In this document: positions 51,661 to 59,358 of the stretch, piece by piece
Layout: each line of letters begins with the position of its first letter
How positions within the stretch are numbered: the first letter of the stretch is position 1
Assembly: GCA_964425915.1 (NCBI GenBank)
Contig: CAYROO010000002.1
Location: forward strand, 186,001 to 250,000
Direction of reading: 5' to 3'
Length of the DNA: 64,000 bases
From: Polycyclovorans sp964425915
GTDB lineage: Bacteria > Pseudomonadota > Gammaproteobacteria > Nevskiales > Nevskiaceae
Position numbers and translations under genes: made by a program
The notes under the pieces: generated by a model
Seen by the model: only the letters and a program-made list of their open reading frames with translations
Told to the model about the DNA's origin: nothing
The model's database searches: none

Positions 51661-51963
51661 ATGGCGGAATGGCTAAGCGACGTCTCCGTCGGCCGCTGGT
51701 ACCGTGCCGACGGAGCGCCCTTCGAGATCGTCGGCATCGATCTCCATCAGGAGATCGTGCTGGTCCAGCACTTTGACGGCACGTTGGAGGAGTACGACTT
51801 CGACAGCTGGCTGGAGCTGGCAGCGCGTCCATGCGCTCCCCCGGAAGACCCTGCCGGCGCCTTCGACACCCCCCGGGACGACTTCGGTCTGGAGGATGAG
51901 CTTGGCGGCGTCGGCGATGAGGTCCGAGACCCGCTGCAGCGCCTCGATCAGCTCGGCCTCTGA
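51661..51963 (+). CDS. Small acidic conserved protein (DUF6763-like)
   Basis: Protein of 100 residues, no signal or membrane segment. The start at 51661 has a strong GGAGGAGG; an upstream in-frame ATG at 51589 is not used. The N-terminal half (MAEWLSDVSVGRWYRADGAP and the following EIVGIDLHQEIVLVQHFDG) looks like a small beta barrel, and resembles a family of short gammaproteobacterial proteins I believe is labelled DUF6763. The C-terminal half is acidic and likely flexible (DEVRDPLQRLD end). Function unknown. Its end overlaps the convergent ampG end by 16 bases. Confidence 0.75.
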   Translation: MAEWLSDVSVGRWYRADGAPFEIVGIDLHQEIVLVQHFDGTLEEYDFDSWLELAARPCAPPEDPAGAFDTPRDDFGLEDELGGVGDEVRDPLQRLDQLGL

Positions 51964-53255
51964 ACCGCCGGCAATTGCCGCGACAGCGCGATCAGCAAGA
52001 TCAGACTGGGCACCCCCAGCATCGAGGTGTAGGCGAAGAACACGGGGTAGCCCCAGGCATCCACGACCGCCCCCGAGGCGCCCATCAGCAACTTGCCGGG
52101 TAGCGAGAACAGCGACGAGAACAAAGCGTACTGGGTGGCGGTGTAGGCAATATTGGTCAGCCCGGACAGATAAGCAATGAAGGCGGTCCCCGCAAAGTTG
52201 TAGGCGAAGTTGTCGATGCTGACCACCGCGCCCAGCGCCAGCAGATCCGGTGCCGGCTGCAATGCCAACGTCAGGAAAGCCAGATTGGATCCGATTACCA
52301 GCACGCCGCCCACCACCAGCGCCCGCAGTGTGCCCAGCCGCAGCACGCCCCAGCCGCCAACGATCACGCCGATGATCGACGCCACCACGCCATAGCCCTT
52401 CGCCACCACGGCAATCTGCTGCAGGGTGTACCCCACATCCAGATAAAAGGGGTTGGCCATCACCCCCATGGTGTAGTCGGTCAGCCGAAAGGTGCCGACG
52501 AATGCGAGTATCAGCAGCGCCGAACGGACGCCATTGCGCTGGAAGAACTCTGCCAGTGGTAGCCAGACCGCTTCCCGCAGGACTGCGGTCGGTCGCCGTC
52601 GCGCCCCCCCCGACGGAGGCGCAGGCGCGGCCCGCGACACCGGCTCACCGATCAACAGGGTGGTCAACAGGCCGACCCCGACCGCCGCCGCCATCGCCAG
52701 ATAGGCGATACGCCAATCGTAGGTGCCCGCCAACCACAGCGCGCCCGCCGTGGCCATCATCAGACCGAGGCGATAGCCCAGCTGGTAGGTGGCGGCCATG
52801 GTGCCCTGCATCGACTGCGGGGCGGCCTCGATGCGCCAGGCGTCGATCACGATGTCCTGGGTGGCGCTGGCAAACGCGACCGCCACCGCCAGGGTCGCCA
52901 GCCACGGCAGGGCCTTGACCGGGTCGCCGTGCGCCATGGCTGCCAGGCCAGCGATCAGGGCCAGCTGCGACAACAGCATCCAGGCACGACGACGCCCGAG
53001 CCAGCGGGTCAGCAGCGGCAGGTCGAGCCGATCCACCAGCGGCGCCCACAGCAGCTTGAAAGAATAGGCGAGGCCCACCCAAGACAACAGCCCGATGGTG
53101 GTGCGATCGATGCCGGCTTCGCGCAACCAGGCCGACAGGGTCGAGAACACCAACAGGAAGGGCAGCCCGGCCGAGAACCCCAACATCAGCATGGCGAAGG
53201 GGCGCGGCTGCAGGTAGGCGCGCCAAGCACGCCAGCCGGCGGCCTCAGTCGTCAT
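51948..53255 (-). CDS. ampG: AmpG-family muropeptide permease (MFS)
   Basis: Inner-membrane transporter of 435 residues with about 12 hydrophobic helices. It matches the AmpG/PAT family that imports anhydromuropeptides for cell-wall recycling and so affects beta-lactamase induction. Family-like segments are PFAMLMLGFSAGLPFLLVFS at the N-terminus, LLSWVGLAYSFKLLWAPLVD and ATQDIVIDAWRIEAAP. Its start overlaps the exonuclease III gene end by 11 bases, so the two are probably co-transcribed. Confidence 0.92.
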   Translation of the reverse strand: MTTEAAGWRAWRAYLQPRPFAMLMLGFSAGLPFLLVFSTLSAWLREAGIDRTTIGLLSWVGLAYSFKLLWAPLVDRLDLPLLTRWLGRRRAWMLLSQLALIAGLAAMAHGDPVKALPWLATLAVAVAFASATQDIVIDAWRIEAAPQSMQGTMAATYQLGYRLGLMMATAGALWLAGTYDWRIAYLAMAAAVGVGLLTTLLIGEPVSRAAPAPPSGGARRRPTAVLREAVWLPLAEFFQRNGVRSALLILAFVGTFRLTDYTMGVMANPFYLDVGYTLQQIAVVAKGYGVVASIIGVIVGGWGVLRLGTLRALVVGGVLVIGSNLAFLTLALQPAPDLLALGAVVSIDNFAYNFAGTAFIAYLSGLTNIAYTATQYALFSSLFSLPGKLLMGASGAVVDAWGYPVFFAYTSMLGVPSLILLIALSRQLPAVQRPS

Positions 53256-54012
53256 AGTCGAGGATCAGCGGTGCGTGGTCGGAGAACCTCTGGGCCTTGT
53301 AGACGTGGCCCTGACGCAGCCGGCCTGCCATGCCCGGCGTGACGATCTGATAGTCGATGCGCCACCCCACGTTGTTGGCGTAGGCGTTGCCGCGGTTGGA
53401 CCACCAGGTATAGGCCTCGCCCTCCATGTCCGGATACAGGTGGCGGAAGCCATCGACCCAGCCCATCGCCAGCACCTGATCCATCCAGGCGCGCTCGTGC
53501 GGCAAGAAGCCGGAGTTCTTCTGGTTGGACTTCCAGTTCTTGAGGTCGATCTCGCGATGGGCGATGTTCCAGTCACCACAAAGCACGTACTCGCGCCCGC
53601 TATCTCGCATGACCTGCATCTTCGGCAGGAATGCGTCGAGAAAGCGGTCCTTGGAGGCCTGACGCTCGGGTCCGGAAGAGCCCGATGGCAGGTAGAGCGA
53701 GGCCACCGACAGCGCGCCAAAACGAAATTCGAGATAGCGCCCTTCGTCGTCGAACTCCGGTAACGCCAGGGTATTGATCACGGCATCGGGGCGTTTCCGG
53801 GCATAGACCGCGGTGCCGGCATAGCCCTTCTTCTGGGCCGACTGAAAGGCCACATGCCAGCCTGCCGGGCGAAAGCTGTCATCGAGGTCAGCTTCCTGCG
53901 CCTTGGTTTCCTGAACGCAGACGACATCGGCACCGCTGTCGGCAAGCCATTCGAAGAACCCCTTGCGGGCCGCCGACCGGAGGCCGTTGGTATTGATGCT
54001 GACGATGCGCAC
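53245..54012 (-). CDS. xth: Exonuclease III (AP endonuclease family), at the crc position
   Basis: DNA repair nuclease of 255 residues. The start is taken as the GTG at 54012 (RIVSINTNGLRSA follows); the open frame to 54675 runs antisense through pyrE and is not used. Catalytic residues of the family are present: metal-binding Glu in VCVQETKA, Asp and Asn in GDWNIAH, the WRIDYQIVTPG block and Asp-His in RFSDHAPLI. It sits divergently next to pyrE, exactly where Pseudomonas has crc, an exoIII-fold protein that lost these residues. Confidence 0.93.
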   Translation of the reverse strand: MRIVSINTNGLRSAARKGFFEWLADSGADVVCVQETKAQEADLDDSFRPAGWHVAFQSAQKKGYAGTAVYARKRPDAVINTLALPEFDDEGRYLEFRFGALSVASLYLPSGSSGPERQASKDRFLDAFLPKMQVMRDSGREYVLCGDWNIAHREIDLKNWKSNQKNSGFLPHERAWMDQVLAMGWVDGFRHLYPDMEGEAYTWWSNRGNAYANNVGWRIDYQIVTPGMAGRLRQGHVYKAQRFSDHAPLILDYDD

Positions 54013-54093
54013 GGATGGGCAAGCCCCGGGGGATTCGTAGAATAGGGTAGCGGCCCCAGCCATGGGCTGCCCATTTTTCTTCGGAACCCGCCC

Positions 54094-54741
54094 ATGCAGC
54101 CGCATCAACGTGACTTTCTCGACCTGGCGATTCAGCACTCGGTGCTCACCTTCGGCACCTTCACCCTGAAATCCGGCCGTCAGTCGCCGTATTTCTTCAA
54201 CCTTGGGCGCATCAGTGGTGGTGCGGCGATGCGCCGACTCGCCATGGGCTACGCCACCGCGCTGCGACAGAGCGGCCTGCAGTTCGACCTTCTTTTTGGC
54301 CCCGCCTACAAGGGGATCCCGTTGGTCACGGCCGTCGCGATGGCGCTCTCGGAACAAGGCCTGGATGTCCCGTTCGCCTATAACCGCAAGGAGGCCAAGG
54401 ACCACGGCGAAGGCGGCACCCTGGTGGGCGCCGACCCGCGCGGACGCCGGGTGGTGATCGTCGACGATGTGCTCACTGCGGGCACCGCCCTGCGCGAGGC
54501 GGTGGCCATACTGCGCGCGGCTGGCGCGGAGCCGGTGGCGGCGATGATTGCCTTGGACCGGCAGGAGCAGGGCCCGCGGGCCGGGGAATCGGCCGTTCAA
54601 GCGATGGCCGCCGATACCGGCGTCCAGGTGATGGCACTGGTCAATGTCCGTGATGTGCTGGAATATCTGACTCATGGCGACGGGCTGGCGGCCACCGCCG
54701 ATGCCATTCGCGCCTACCAGGCAGCCTATGGAGTGACCTGA
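54094..54741 (+). CDS. pyrE: Orotate phosphoribosyltransferase
   Basis: Makes orotidine 5'-phosphate from orotate and PRPP in pyrimidine synthesis. 215 residues. Motifs: FTLKSGRQSPYFFNLGRI, the FGPAYKGIPL block, the flexible loop YNRKEAKDHGEGG, and the PRPP-binding VVIVDDVLTAGTA. Divergent from exonuclease III by 81 bases. Its stop overlaps the next gene's start by one base (TGATG). Confidence 0.97.
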   Translation: MQPHQRDFLDLAIQHSVLTFGTFTLKSGRQSPYFFNLGRISGGAAMRRLAMGYATALRQSGLQFDLLFGPAYKGIPLVTAVAMALSEQGLDVPFAYNRKEAKDHGEGGTLVGADPRGRRVVIVDDVLTAGTALREAVAILRAAGAEPVAAMIALDRQEQGPRAGESAVQAMAADTGVQVMALVNVRDVLEYLTHGDGLAATADAIRAYQAAYGVT

Positions 54742-55355
54742 TGCGCTCGATTCTCCCCATCCTTGGCCTCATGCTCTGCGGCGTGGCCCATGCGCAATCC
54801 TTGCCGCGCATCGTCTGCTGGACTGACGATCAGGGTCAGCGCGCCTGCGGCAACACGGTTCCGCCGCAGTACGCGGCGAAAGAGATCAAGCAGTACAACG
54901 ATCAGGGGGTGGTAGTTGGTTCGCGGGCGCGCGAGGCCACCGCCGAGGAACGCCGAAACGCCGAGGCGGCGCAGGCACGCGCCGAGGCTGAGGCGGCGGA
55001 AGCGGCCAAGCGGGAAGCCTATGATCGCTTCCTGCTGCAAACCTATCCCGACGCCGCGGCGCTCGAAGCGCAGCGGGATCGCCGGCTGGGGGACCTCGAA
55101 GGGCGACGCACGCTCGCCGAGCAGGCCGTGGCCGAAACCCGCAAGTCGCTGGCCGACCTGCGTGACCGTGCCGCCAAGCTGATGGAGGCCGAGCGCCCAG
55201 TGCCGGAAAAGCTGCAGGGTCAGATCGACAGCTTCAGCCAGGCACAGACGGAACACGAGGCGGCGCTGGCCGCCCTGGAACAGAAGCAGACGGAATTGAA
55301 GAACCGCTACCAGCGCGACATCGATCGCTATCGCGAACTCAGCGCGGCCGAGTAG
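54741..55355 (+). CDS. Secreted coiled-coil protein (DUF4124-like N-terminus)
   Basis: Periplasmic protein of 204 residues with signal peptide (LPILGLMLCGVAHAQ). The segment after it, PRIVCWTDDQGQRACGNTVP, has two cysteines and the layout of DUF4124-like domains (a short Tyr/Trp-containing region common in gammaproteobacterial envelope proteins). The rest (about residues 65-200) is a long Ala/Glu/Arg-rich coiled coil. Overlaps the pyrE stop by one base, so it is co-transcribed with pyrE, for which I see no metabolic reason. Function unknown. Confidence 0.85.
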   Translation: MRSILPILGLMLCGVAHAQSLPRIVCWTDDQGQRACGNTVPPQYAAKEIKQYNDQGVVVGSRAREATAEERRNAEAAQARAEAEAAEAAKREAYDRFLLQTYPDAAALEAQRDRRLGDLEGRRTLAEQAVAETRKSLADLRDRAAKLMEAERPVPEKLQGQIDSFSQAQTEHEAALAALEQKQTELKNRYQRDIDRYRELSAAE

Positions 55356-55365
55356 CCACGGCCCC

Positions 55366-56232
55366 TCAGCCGCGGATCAGGGTGCCAATGCCCTGGTCGG
55401 TGAACAGTTCCAGCAGCACGGAGTGCTCGATCCGCCCATCAATGATGTGCGCCGATTTCACCCCGGTGTTGACGGCATCGAGCGCGCAGCCGATCTTCGG
55501 CAACATGCCGCCGTAGATAGTGCCATCCGCGATCAGGGCTTCCACCTGTGCCACCTTGAGGCCCGTCAGCACCTGGCCGCTCTTGTCGAGCAGTCCCTGG
55601 ATATTGGTCAGGAGCATCAGCTTCTCGGCCTTGAGCACACTGGCCAACTTGCCGGCGGCAATGTCGGCGTTGATGTTGTAGGCCTCGCCCACGGCACCCA
55701 CGCCGACCGGCGCGATCACCGGGATGAAGCCACCGGCCTCGAGATGGCTGATCACTCGCGGGTCGATCTGCTCGACCTCACCGACCTGGCCAACGTCCTG
55801 ACCGCCCGGCAGCGTCATCTTGCGCGCCCGGATCAACCCGCCGTCCTTGCCGGTCAGCCCCACCGCGCGCCCGCCCTGGCGGTTGATGGCCGCCACCACC
55901 GCCTTGTTGACCAGCCCCCCGAGCATCATCTCCACCACGTCCATGGTCTCGGCATCAGTCACACGCATACCGTCGATGAACTCGCTCTTCTTGCCCAGGC
56001 GTTCGAGGTGGGCCCCGATCTGTGGTCCGCCGCCGTGGACCACCACGGGGTTCATGCCAACCGCCTTCATCAACACGATGTCGCGCGCGAAGGAGTCGAT
56101 CATGGTGTCGTCCTTCATGGCGTTGCCGCCGTACTTCACCACCATGGTCTTGCCGTGAAACCGCTGGATGTACGGCAGTGCCTCGGTGAGCACCCGCGCA
56201 ATGTTCTGGGCTGTGGAAAGGTCGATGGTCAT
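55366..56232 (-). CDS. argB: Acetylglutamate kinase
   Basis: Phosphorylates N-acetylglutamate, second step of arginine synthesis. 288 residues, amino-acid kinase fold: TMVVKYGGNAMKDD with catalytic Lys, VVVHGGGPQIGAHLERLGK and the C-terminal block with LLTNIQGLLDKSGQVLTGL. N-terminal extension with HGKTMVV fits the arginine-inhibited type. It starts 30 bases after dut; in Pseudomonas algC lies between these two genes and is absent here. Confidence 0.97.
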   Translation of the reverse strand: MTIDLSTAQNIARVLTEALPYIQRFHGKTMVVKYGGNAMKDDTMIDSFARDIVLMKAVGMNPVVVHGGGPQIGAHLERLGKKSEFIDGMRVTDAETMDVVEMMLGGLVNKAVVAAINRQGGRAVGLTGKDGGLIRARKMTLPGGQDVGQVGEVEQIDPRVISHLEAGGFIPVIAPVGVGAVGEAYNINADIAAGKLASVLKAEKLMLLTNIQGLLDKSGQVLTGLKVAQVEALIADGTIYGGMLPKIGCALDAVNTGVKSAHIIDGRIEHSVLLELFTDQGIGTLIRG

Positions 56233-56262
56233 GGGATTCCGTACTGAGTGCCGAGTGGGGAA

Positions 56263-56715
56263 CTAGCTGCGACCAGTGGAGCCAAATCCGCCGGCGCCGC
56301 GGGCAGAGTCACTGCCGAAAGCGTCAACCACCTGCAGCGCAGCCCGAACCACCGGCACGAACACCAGCTGGGCGATGCGCTCCTCCGGGGTGATGGTGAA
56401 GACGCTGTGGCCGCGGTTCCAGCAACTCACCATCAGCTCACCCTGATAGTCAGAGTCGATCAGGCCCACCAGGTTGCCCAGCACGATGCCGTGCTTGTGA
56501 CCCAAGCCCGAGCGGGGCAGGATCACAGCAGCCAGGCCCGGGTCGGCGATGTAGATGGCCAGCCCGGTCTTGATCAGTTCGGTCTGGCCCGGCGCGAGCG
56601 CCAGCGGCGCATCAAGCATCGCGCGCAGGTCGAGACCGGCGCTGCCTTCGGTGGCGTAGGCGGGAACACTGGCGCGCGGGTCCAGCACCTTGAGTTGAAT
56701 CGGCGTCATGACCAT
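56263..56715 (-). CDS. dut: Deoxyuridine 5'-triphosphate nucleotidohydrolase
   Basis: Hydrolyses dUTP to dUMP, keeping uracil out of DNA and feeding dTMP synthesis. 150 residues, trimeric type with all five motifs: AGLDLRAM, PRSGLGHKHGIVLGN, GLIDSDYQGEL, RIAQLVFVPV and the C-terminal arm GAGGFGSTGR. Follows coaBC after 35 bases. Confidence 0.97.
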   Translation of the reverse strand: MVMTPIQLKVLDPRASVPAYATEGSAGLDLRAMLDAPLALAPGQTELIKTGLAIYIADPGLAAVILPRSGLGHKHGIVLGNLVGLIDSDYQGELMVSCWNRGHSVFTITPEERIAQLVFVPVVRAALQVVDAFGSDSARGAGGFGSTGRS

Positions 56716-56750
56716 GGGGATCGTCGGTTGAAGGGCGTGTGGTCGGGCGA

Positions 56751-57968
56751 CTAAGTGGTGGCTGCGCGGAAGCGCTCGGCGATCAGCGCGACGAGGCGCC
56801 GGGCCACGTTGGCCTTGCTAGCCTCGGGGATGGCCTCGCCGCCATCGGCCCAGAACACCTGGAGCGCGTTGTGGTCGACCTCGAAAGCCCGGCCATCACC
56901 GACCCAGTTGGCCGCGATCATCTGCAAACCCTTGCGCTGCAACTTGCCGCGGGCATGGGTCTCAAGATCGTCGGTCTCGGCGGCAAAGCCCACCATGAAC
57001 AACCCTGGGTATTCCGTCCGCACGGTGGCCAGGATGTCGGGGTTCCGCACCAACGCCAGCGCCATCGTCTCGTCCTGCTTCTTGATCTTGTGCGCTGGCG
57101 CCTCGACCACACGGTAGTCCGCCACCGCGGCAGCGGACACAAACAAGTGGGCGCCGACCACCGCGTCGCGGACTGCGGCCAGCATCTGTTCGGCGGTCTC
57201 CACATCGACCCGTCGCACACCGGCGGGCGTGACAAGTCCCACCGGCCCGGCAATCAGCGTCACCTCGGCACCTAACGCCCGCAGCGCCTCGGCCACCGCA
57301 AAGCCCTGCTTGCCCGACGAGCGATTGCTGATGAAGCGCACCGGGTCCACCGGCTCTCGGGTAGGGCCGGCCGTCACCACCGCTCGACAGCCCTGCAGAG
57401 CGCCGCCCGCGTTCAGCAGGGCAGTCACGGCATCACGAATGGCGGTCGGTTCGATCATGCGGCCGTCGCCGGTCTCGCCGCAGGCCTGGTCGCCGCTTCC
57501 CGGCCCCAGGATCTGGACGCCCCGCGCGCGCAATACGCTCAGGTTGAGCTGAGTGGCAGGGTGCCCCCACATCAGGCGGTTCATCGCCGGTGCCAGCGCC
57601 ACCGGGCGATCCGTGGCCAGCAGCAGCGTGGTGAGCAGATCATCGGACAGCCCCTGCGCGTACTTCGCCATCAGGTTGGCGGTGGCCGGCGCCACCAGCA
57701 CCAGGTCCGGCCAGCGGGCCAGCTCGATGTGTCCCATCGCCGCCTCATGCGCCGGATCAAACAGGGCCTGCCGAACCGGCTGACCGGACAGCGCCTGGAA
57801 GGTCAGCGGCGCCACGAAGGCTTCCGCATGGGCCGTCATCACCACCCGCACCTCGGCGCCGGCCTCCCGCAGGCGACGAACCAGATCGGCCGCCTTGTAT
57901 GCGGCAATGCCGCCGCACACCCCAAGCAGGATGCGGCGCCCGGCTAGCGCTGTGCCAAGTTCGTTCAT
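56751..57968 (-). CDS. coaBC: Bifunctional phosphopantothenoylcysteine decarboxylase/synthetase
   Basis: Two-domain coenzyme A enzyme of 405 residues. The N-terminal flavin-dependent CoaC domain (about 1-185) has GVCGGIAAYKAADLVRRLRE, catalytic His in GHIELARW, APAMNRLMW and ACGETGDGRM with the catalytic Cys. The C-terminal CoaB domain (about 186-405) has VTAGPTREPVDPVRFISNRS and the CTP/NAD-type fold. First gene of coaBC-dut-argB, divergent from radC by 48 bases. Confidence 0.97.
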   Translation of the reverse strand: MNELGTALAGRRILLGVCGGIAAYKAADLVRRLREAGAEVRVVMTAHAEAFVAPLTFQALSGQPVRQALFDPAHEAAMGHIELARWPDLVLVAPATANLMAKYAQGLSDDLLTTLLLATDRPVALAPAMNRLMWGHPATQLNLSVLRARGVQILGPGSGDQACGETGDGRMIEPTAIRDAVTALLNAGGALQGCRAVVTAGPTREPVDPVRFISNRSSGKQGFAVAEALRALGAEVTLIAGPVGLVTPAGVRRVDVETAEQMLAAVRDAVVGAHLFVSAAAVADYRVVEAPAHKIKKQDETMALALVRNPDILATVRTEYPGLFMVGFAAETDDLETHARGKLQRKGLQMIAANWVGDGRAFEVDHNALQVFWADGGEAIPEASKANVARRLVALIAERFRAATT

Positions 57969-58016
57969 TGCGGCATTCTATCTGTCGTTGCCTGGGATGC
58001 ACGACAGGAGGTCCTC

Positions 58017-58694
58017 ATGCCCACCATCCGCGACTGGCCGGAAGCCGAACGTCCCCGTGAACGTTTGCTCGGCGCGGGCCCCGGCGCGTTGTCCGACGCC
58101 GAGCTGCTGGCCATCTTCCTGCGTACCGGCATGGCCGGCGAGAGCGCCGTGGACCTGGCGCGACGACTGCTGCGCGAGTTCGGCGGCCTGCGCGCCCTGC
58201 TGCAGGCGGATCGCAGCCGCTTCTGCGCCCAGCCCGGTCTGGGGCCGGCCAAGTTCGCCCAGTTGCAGGCGGTCCTGGAGATGGCGCGCCGTCATCTTGC
58301 CGAAGCCTTGCAGCGCGGGCCGGCGCTACAGGATCCGGACGCAGTTGCCGCCTATCTGGTCCACCAACTGCGCGAGCTGCGCCACGAGGTGTTCGCCGTT
58401 CTGCTGTTGGACACCCAGCATCGGGTGCTGGCCTTCGAGCGCCTCAGTGAGGGCACCCTCGACAGTGCCCATGTCTATGCACGCGAGGTGGTACGGCGCG
58501 CCCTTCAGCACCACGCGGCGGCCGTCATCTTTGCGCACAACCACCCCAGCGGGGTTGCCGAACCCAGCCAGGCCGACCGCCAGCTGACGGTGCGCCTGCG
58601 CGATGCCCTGGCCCTGGTGGATGTCCGTGTGTTGGACCATCTGGTGGTGGGTGACGGCCCACCGGTCAGCTTCGCCCGGCGGGGCTGGCTGTGA
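58017..58694 (+). CDS. radC: RadC-family JAB/MPN protein
   Basis: 225-residue RadC homologue, cytosolic. An N-terminal UPF0758/helix-hairpin-helix region (about residues 1-90; PREKLL-like PRERLLGAGPGALSDAELLA) is followed by the JAB metalloprotease-like domain with the zinc motif HNHPSG (IFAHNHPSGVAEPSQAD). Strong Shine-Dalgarno AGGAGG. The old DNA-repair name is not well supported by biochemistry. Upstream of rpmB-rpmG as in many gammaproteobacteria. Confidence 0.96.
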   Translation: MPTIRDWPEAERPRERLLGAGPGALSDAELLAIFLRTGMAGESAVDLARRLLREFGGLRALLQADRSRFCAQPGLGPAKFAQLQAVLEMARRHLAEALQRGPALQDPDAVAAYLVHQLRELRHEVFAVLLLDTQHRVLAFERLSEGTLDSAHVYAREVVRRALQHHAAAVIFAHNHPSGVAEPSQADRQLTVRLRDALALVDVRVLDHLVVGDGPPVSFARRGWL

Positions 58695-58718
58695 AGCCCC
58701 GGCGGGCGCGTTTCCGGC

Positions 58719-58748
58719 TTGCGGGCTGACGGACAAAGCTGGTATAAA
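58719..58748 (+). promoter_or_regulatory. Sigma-70 promoter of rpmB-rpmG
   Basis: TTGCGG (58719-58724), 18-base spacer, TATAAA (58743-58748). A GC-rich stretch (GCGCGCCC) follows the -10, as in growth-rate-controlled promoters. The leader to the rpmB ATG is about 75 bases and includes a run of seven T (58814-58819 region). Confidence 0.65.
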
Positions 58749-58832
58749 GCGCGCCCTTTGTGTGCTGGCCCCCCGGCTGGCAGGGTTCAGGTCCGACGAG
58801 ACCGGCCAAACGTTTTTTTGAGGGCTGTATTC

Positions 58833-59069
58833 ATGTCCAAAGTCTGTCAGGTCACCGGCAAGCGCCCGATCGTCGGGAACACGGTGAGCCACGCCAACAA
58901 CAAGCGCCGTCGTCGCTTCGAACCTAATCTGCACACGCATCGCTTCTGGCTGGAGCCGGAAAAGCGCTTTGTGTCGCTGCGCGTGTCCGCCAAGGGCATG
59001 CGCATCATCGACAAGAAGGGCGTTGAAGTGATCGTCAAAGAACTCCGCGCCCGCGGCGAGAAGGTGTAA
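58833..59069 (+). CDS. rpmB: 50S ribosomal protein L28
   Basis: 78 residues from the ATG at 58833 (SKVCQVTGKRPIVGNTVSHA follows), nearly the same length and sequence as E. coli L28, ending VKELRARGEKV. A longer frame from 58719 starts at the promoter and is not used. rpmG follows after 2 bases. Confidence 0.98.
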   Translation: MSKVCQVTGKRPIVGNTVSHANNKRRRRFEPNLHTHRFWLEPEKRFVSLRVSAKGMRIIDKKGVEVIVKELRARGEKV

Positions 59070-59071
59070 CC

Positions 59072-59248
59072 ATGGCTGGCAAGACCAAGAAGGACCGCGA
59101 GAAGATCCGCCTGATCTCCACTGAGGGAACCGGCTACTTCTACACCACCACCAAGAACAAGAAGAACACCCCGGACAAGTTCGAATTCAAGAAGTACGAT
59201 CCGGTGGTGCGCAAGCACGTTGTCTTCAAGGAAGGCAAGATCAAGTAG
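59072..59248 (+). CDS. rpmG: 50S ribosomal protein L33
   Basis: 58 residues: AGKTKKDREKIRLISTEGTG at the N-terminus and KYDPVVRKHVVFKEGKIK at the end. It has no cysteines, so it is the zinc-independent (C-minus) form. Two bases after rpmB; a terminator follows 60 bases downstream. Confidence 0.97.
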   Translation: MAGKTKKDREKIRLISTEGTGYFYTTTKNKKNTPDKFEFKKYDPVVRKHVVFKEGKIK

Positions 59249-59307
59249 TACGGCGCGCGGCTTCCGGGCCCGCACAGGGTTTCGGGACGCCGATCAGGCT
59301 GCTCGAG

Positions 59308-59332
59308 AAGCCCGCCCTTCGGCGGGCTTTTT
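59308..59332 (+). terminator. Rho-independent terminator of rpmB-rpmG
   Basis: Stem GCCCGCC / GGCGGGC (59310-59316, 59321-59327) with loop CTTC, extended by AA/TT pairs, and followed by TTTTT. It lies 27 bases before mgtE, so mgtE needs its own or a read-through promoter. Confidence 0.92.
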
Positions 59333-59358
59333 GGTTCTCCAGGCTGCAGGAGTGGGAC

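Noticed and set aside
53245..54012. Calling the pyrE neighbour Crc
   Set aside because: Catalytic residues lost in Crc are present here, so exonuclease III is the better name.
54013..54675. N-terminal extension of the exonuclease III frame
   Set aside because: It would run antisense through pyrE and the divergent promoter region; the GTG at 54012 gives the normal family N-terminus.
59249..59358. M-box magnesium riboswitch upstream of mgtE
   Set aside because: Only the rpmG terminator and 26 further bases precede the start; there is no room for the aptamer.
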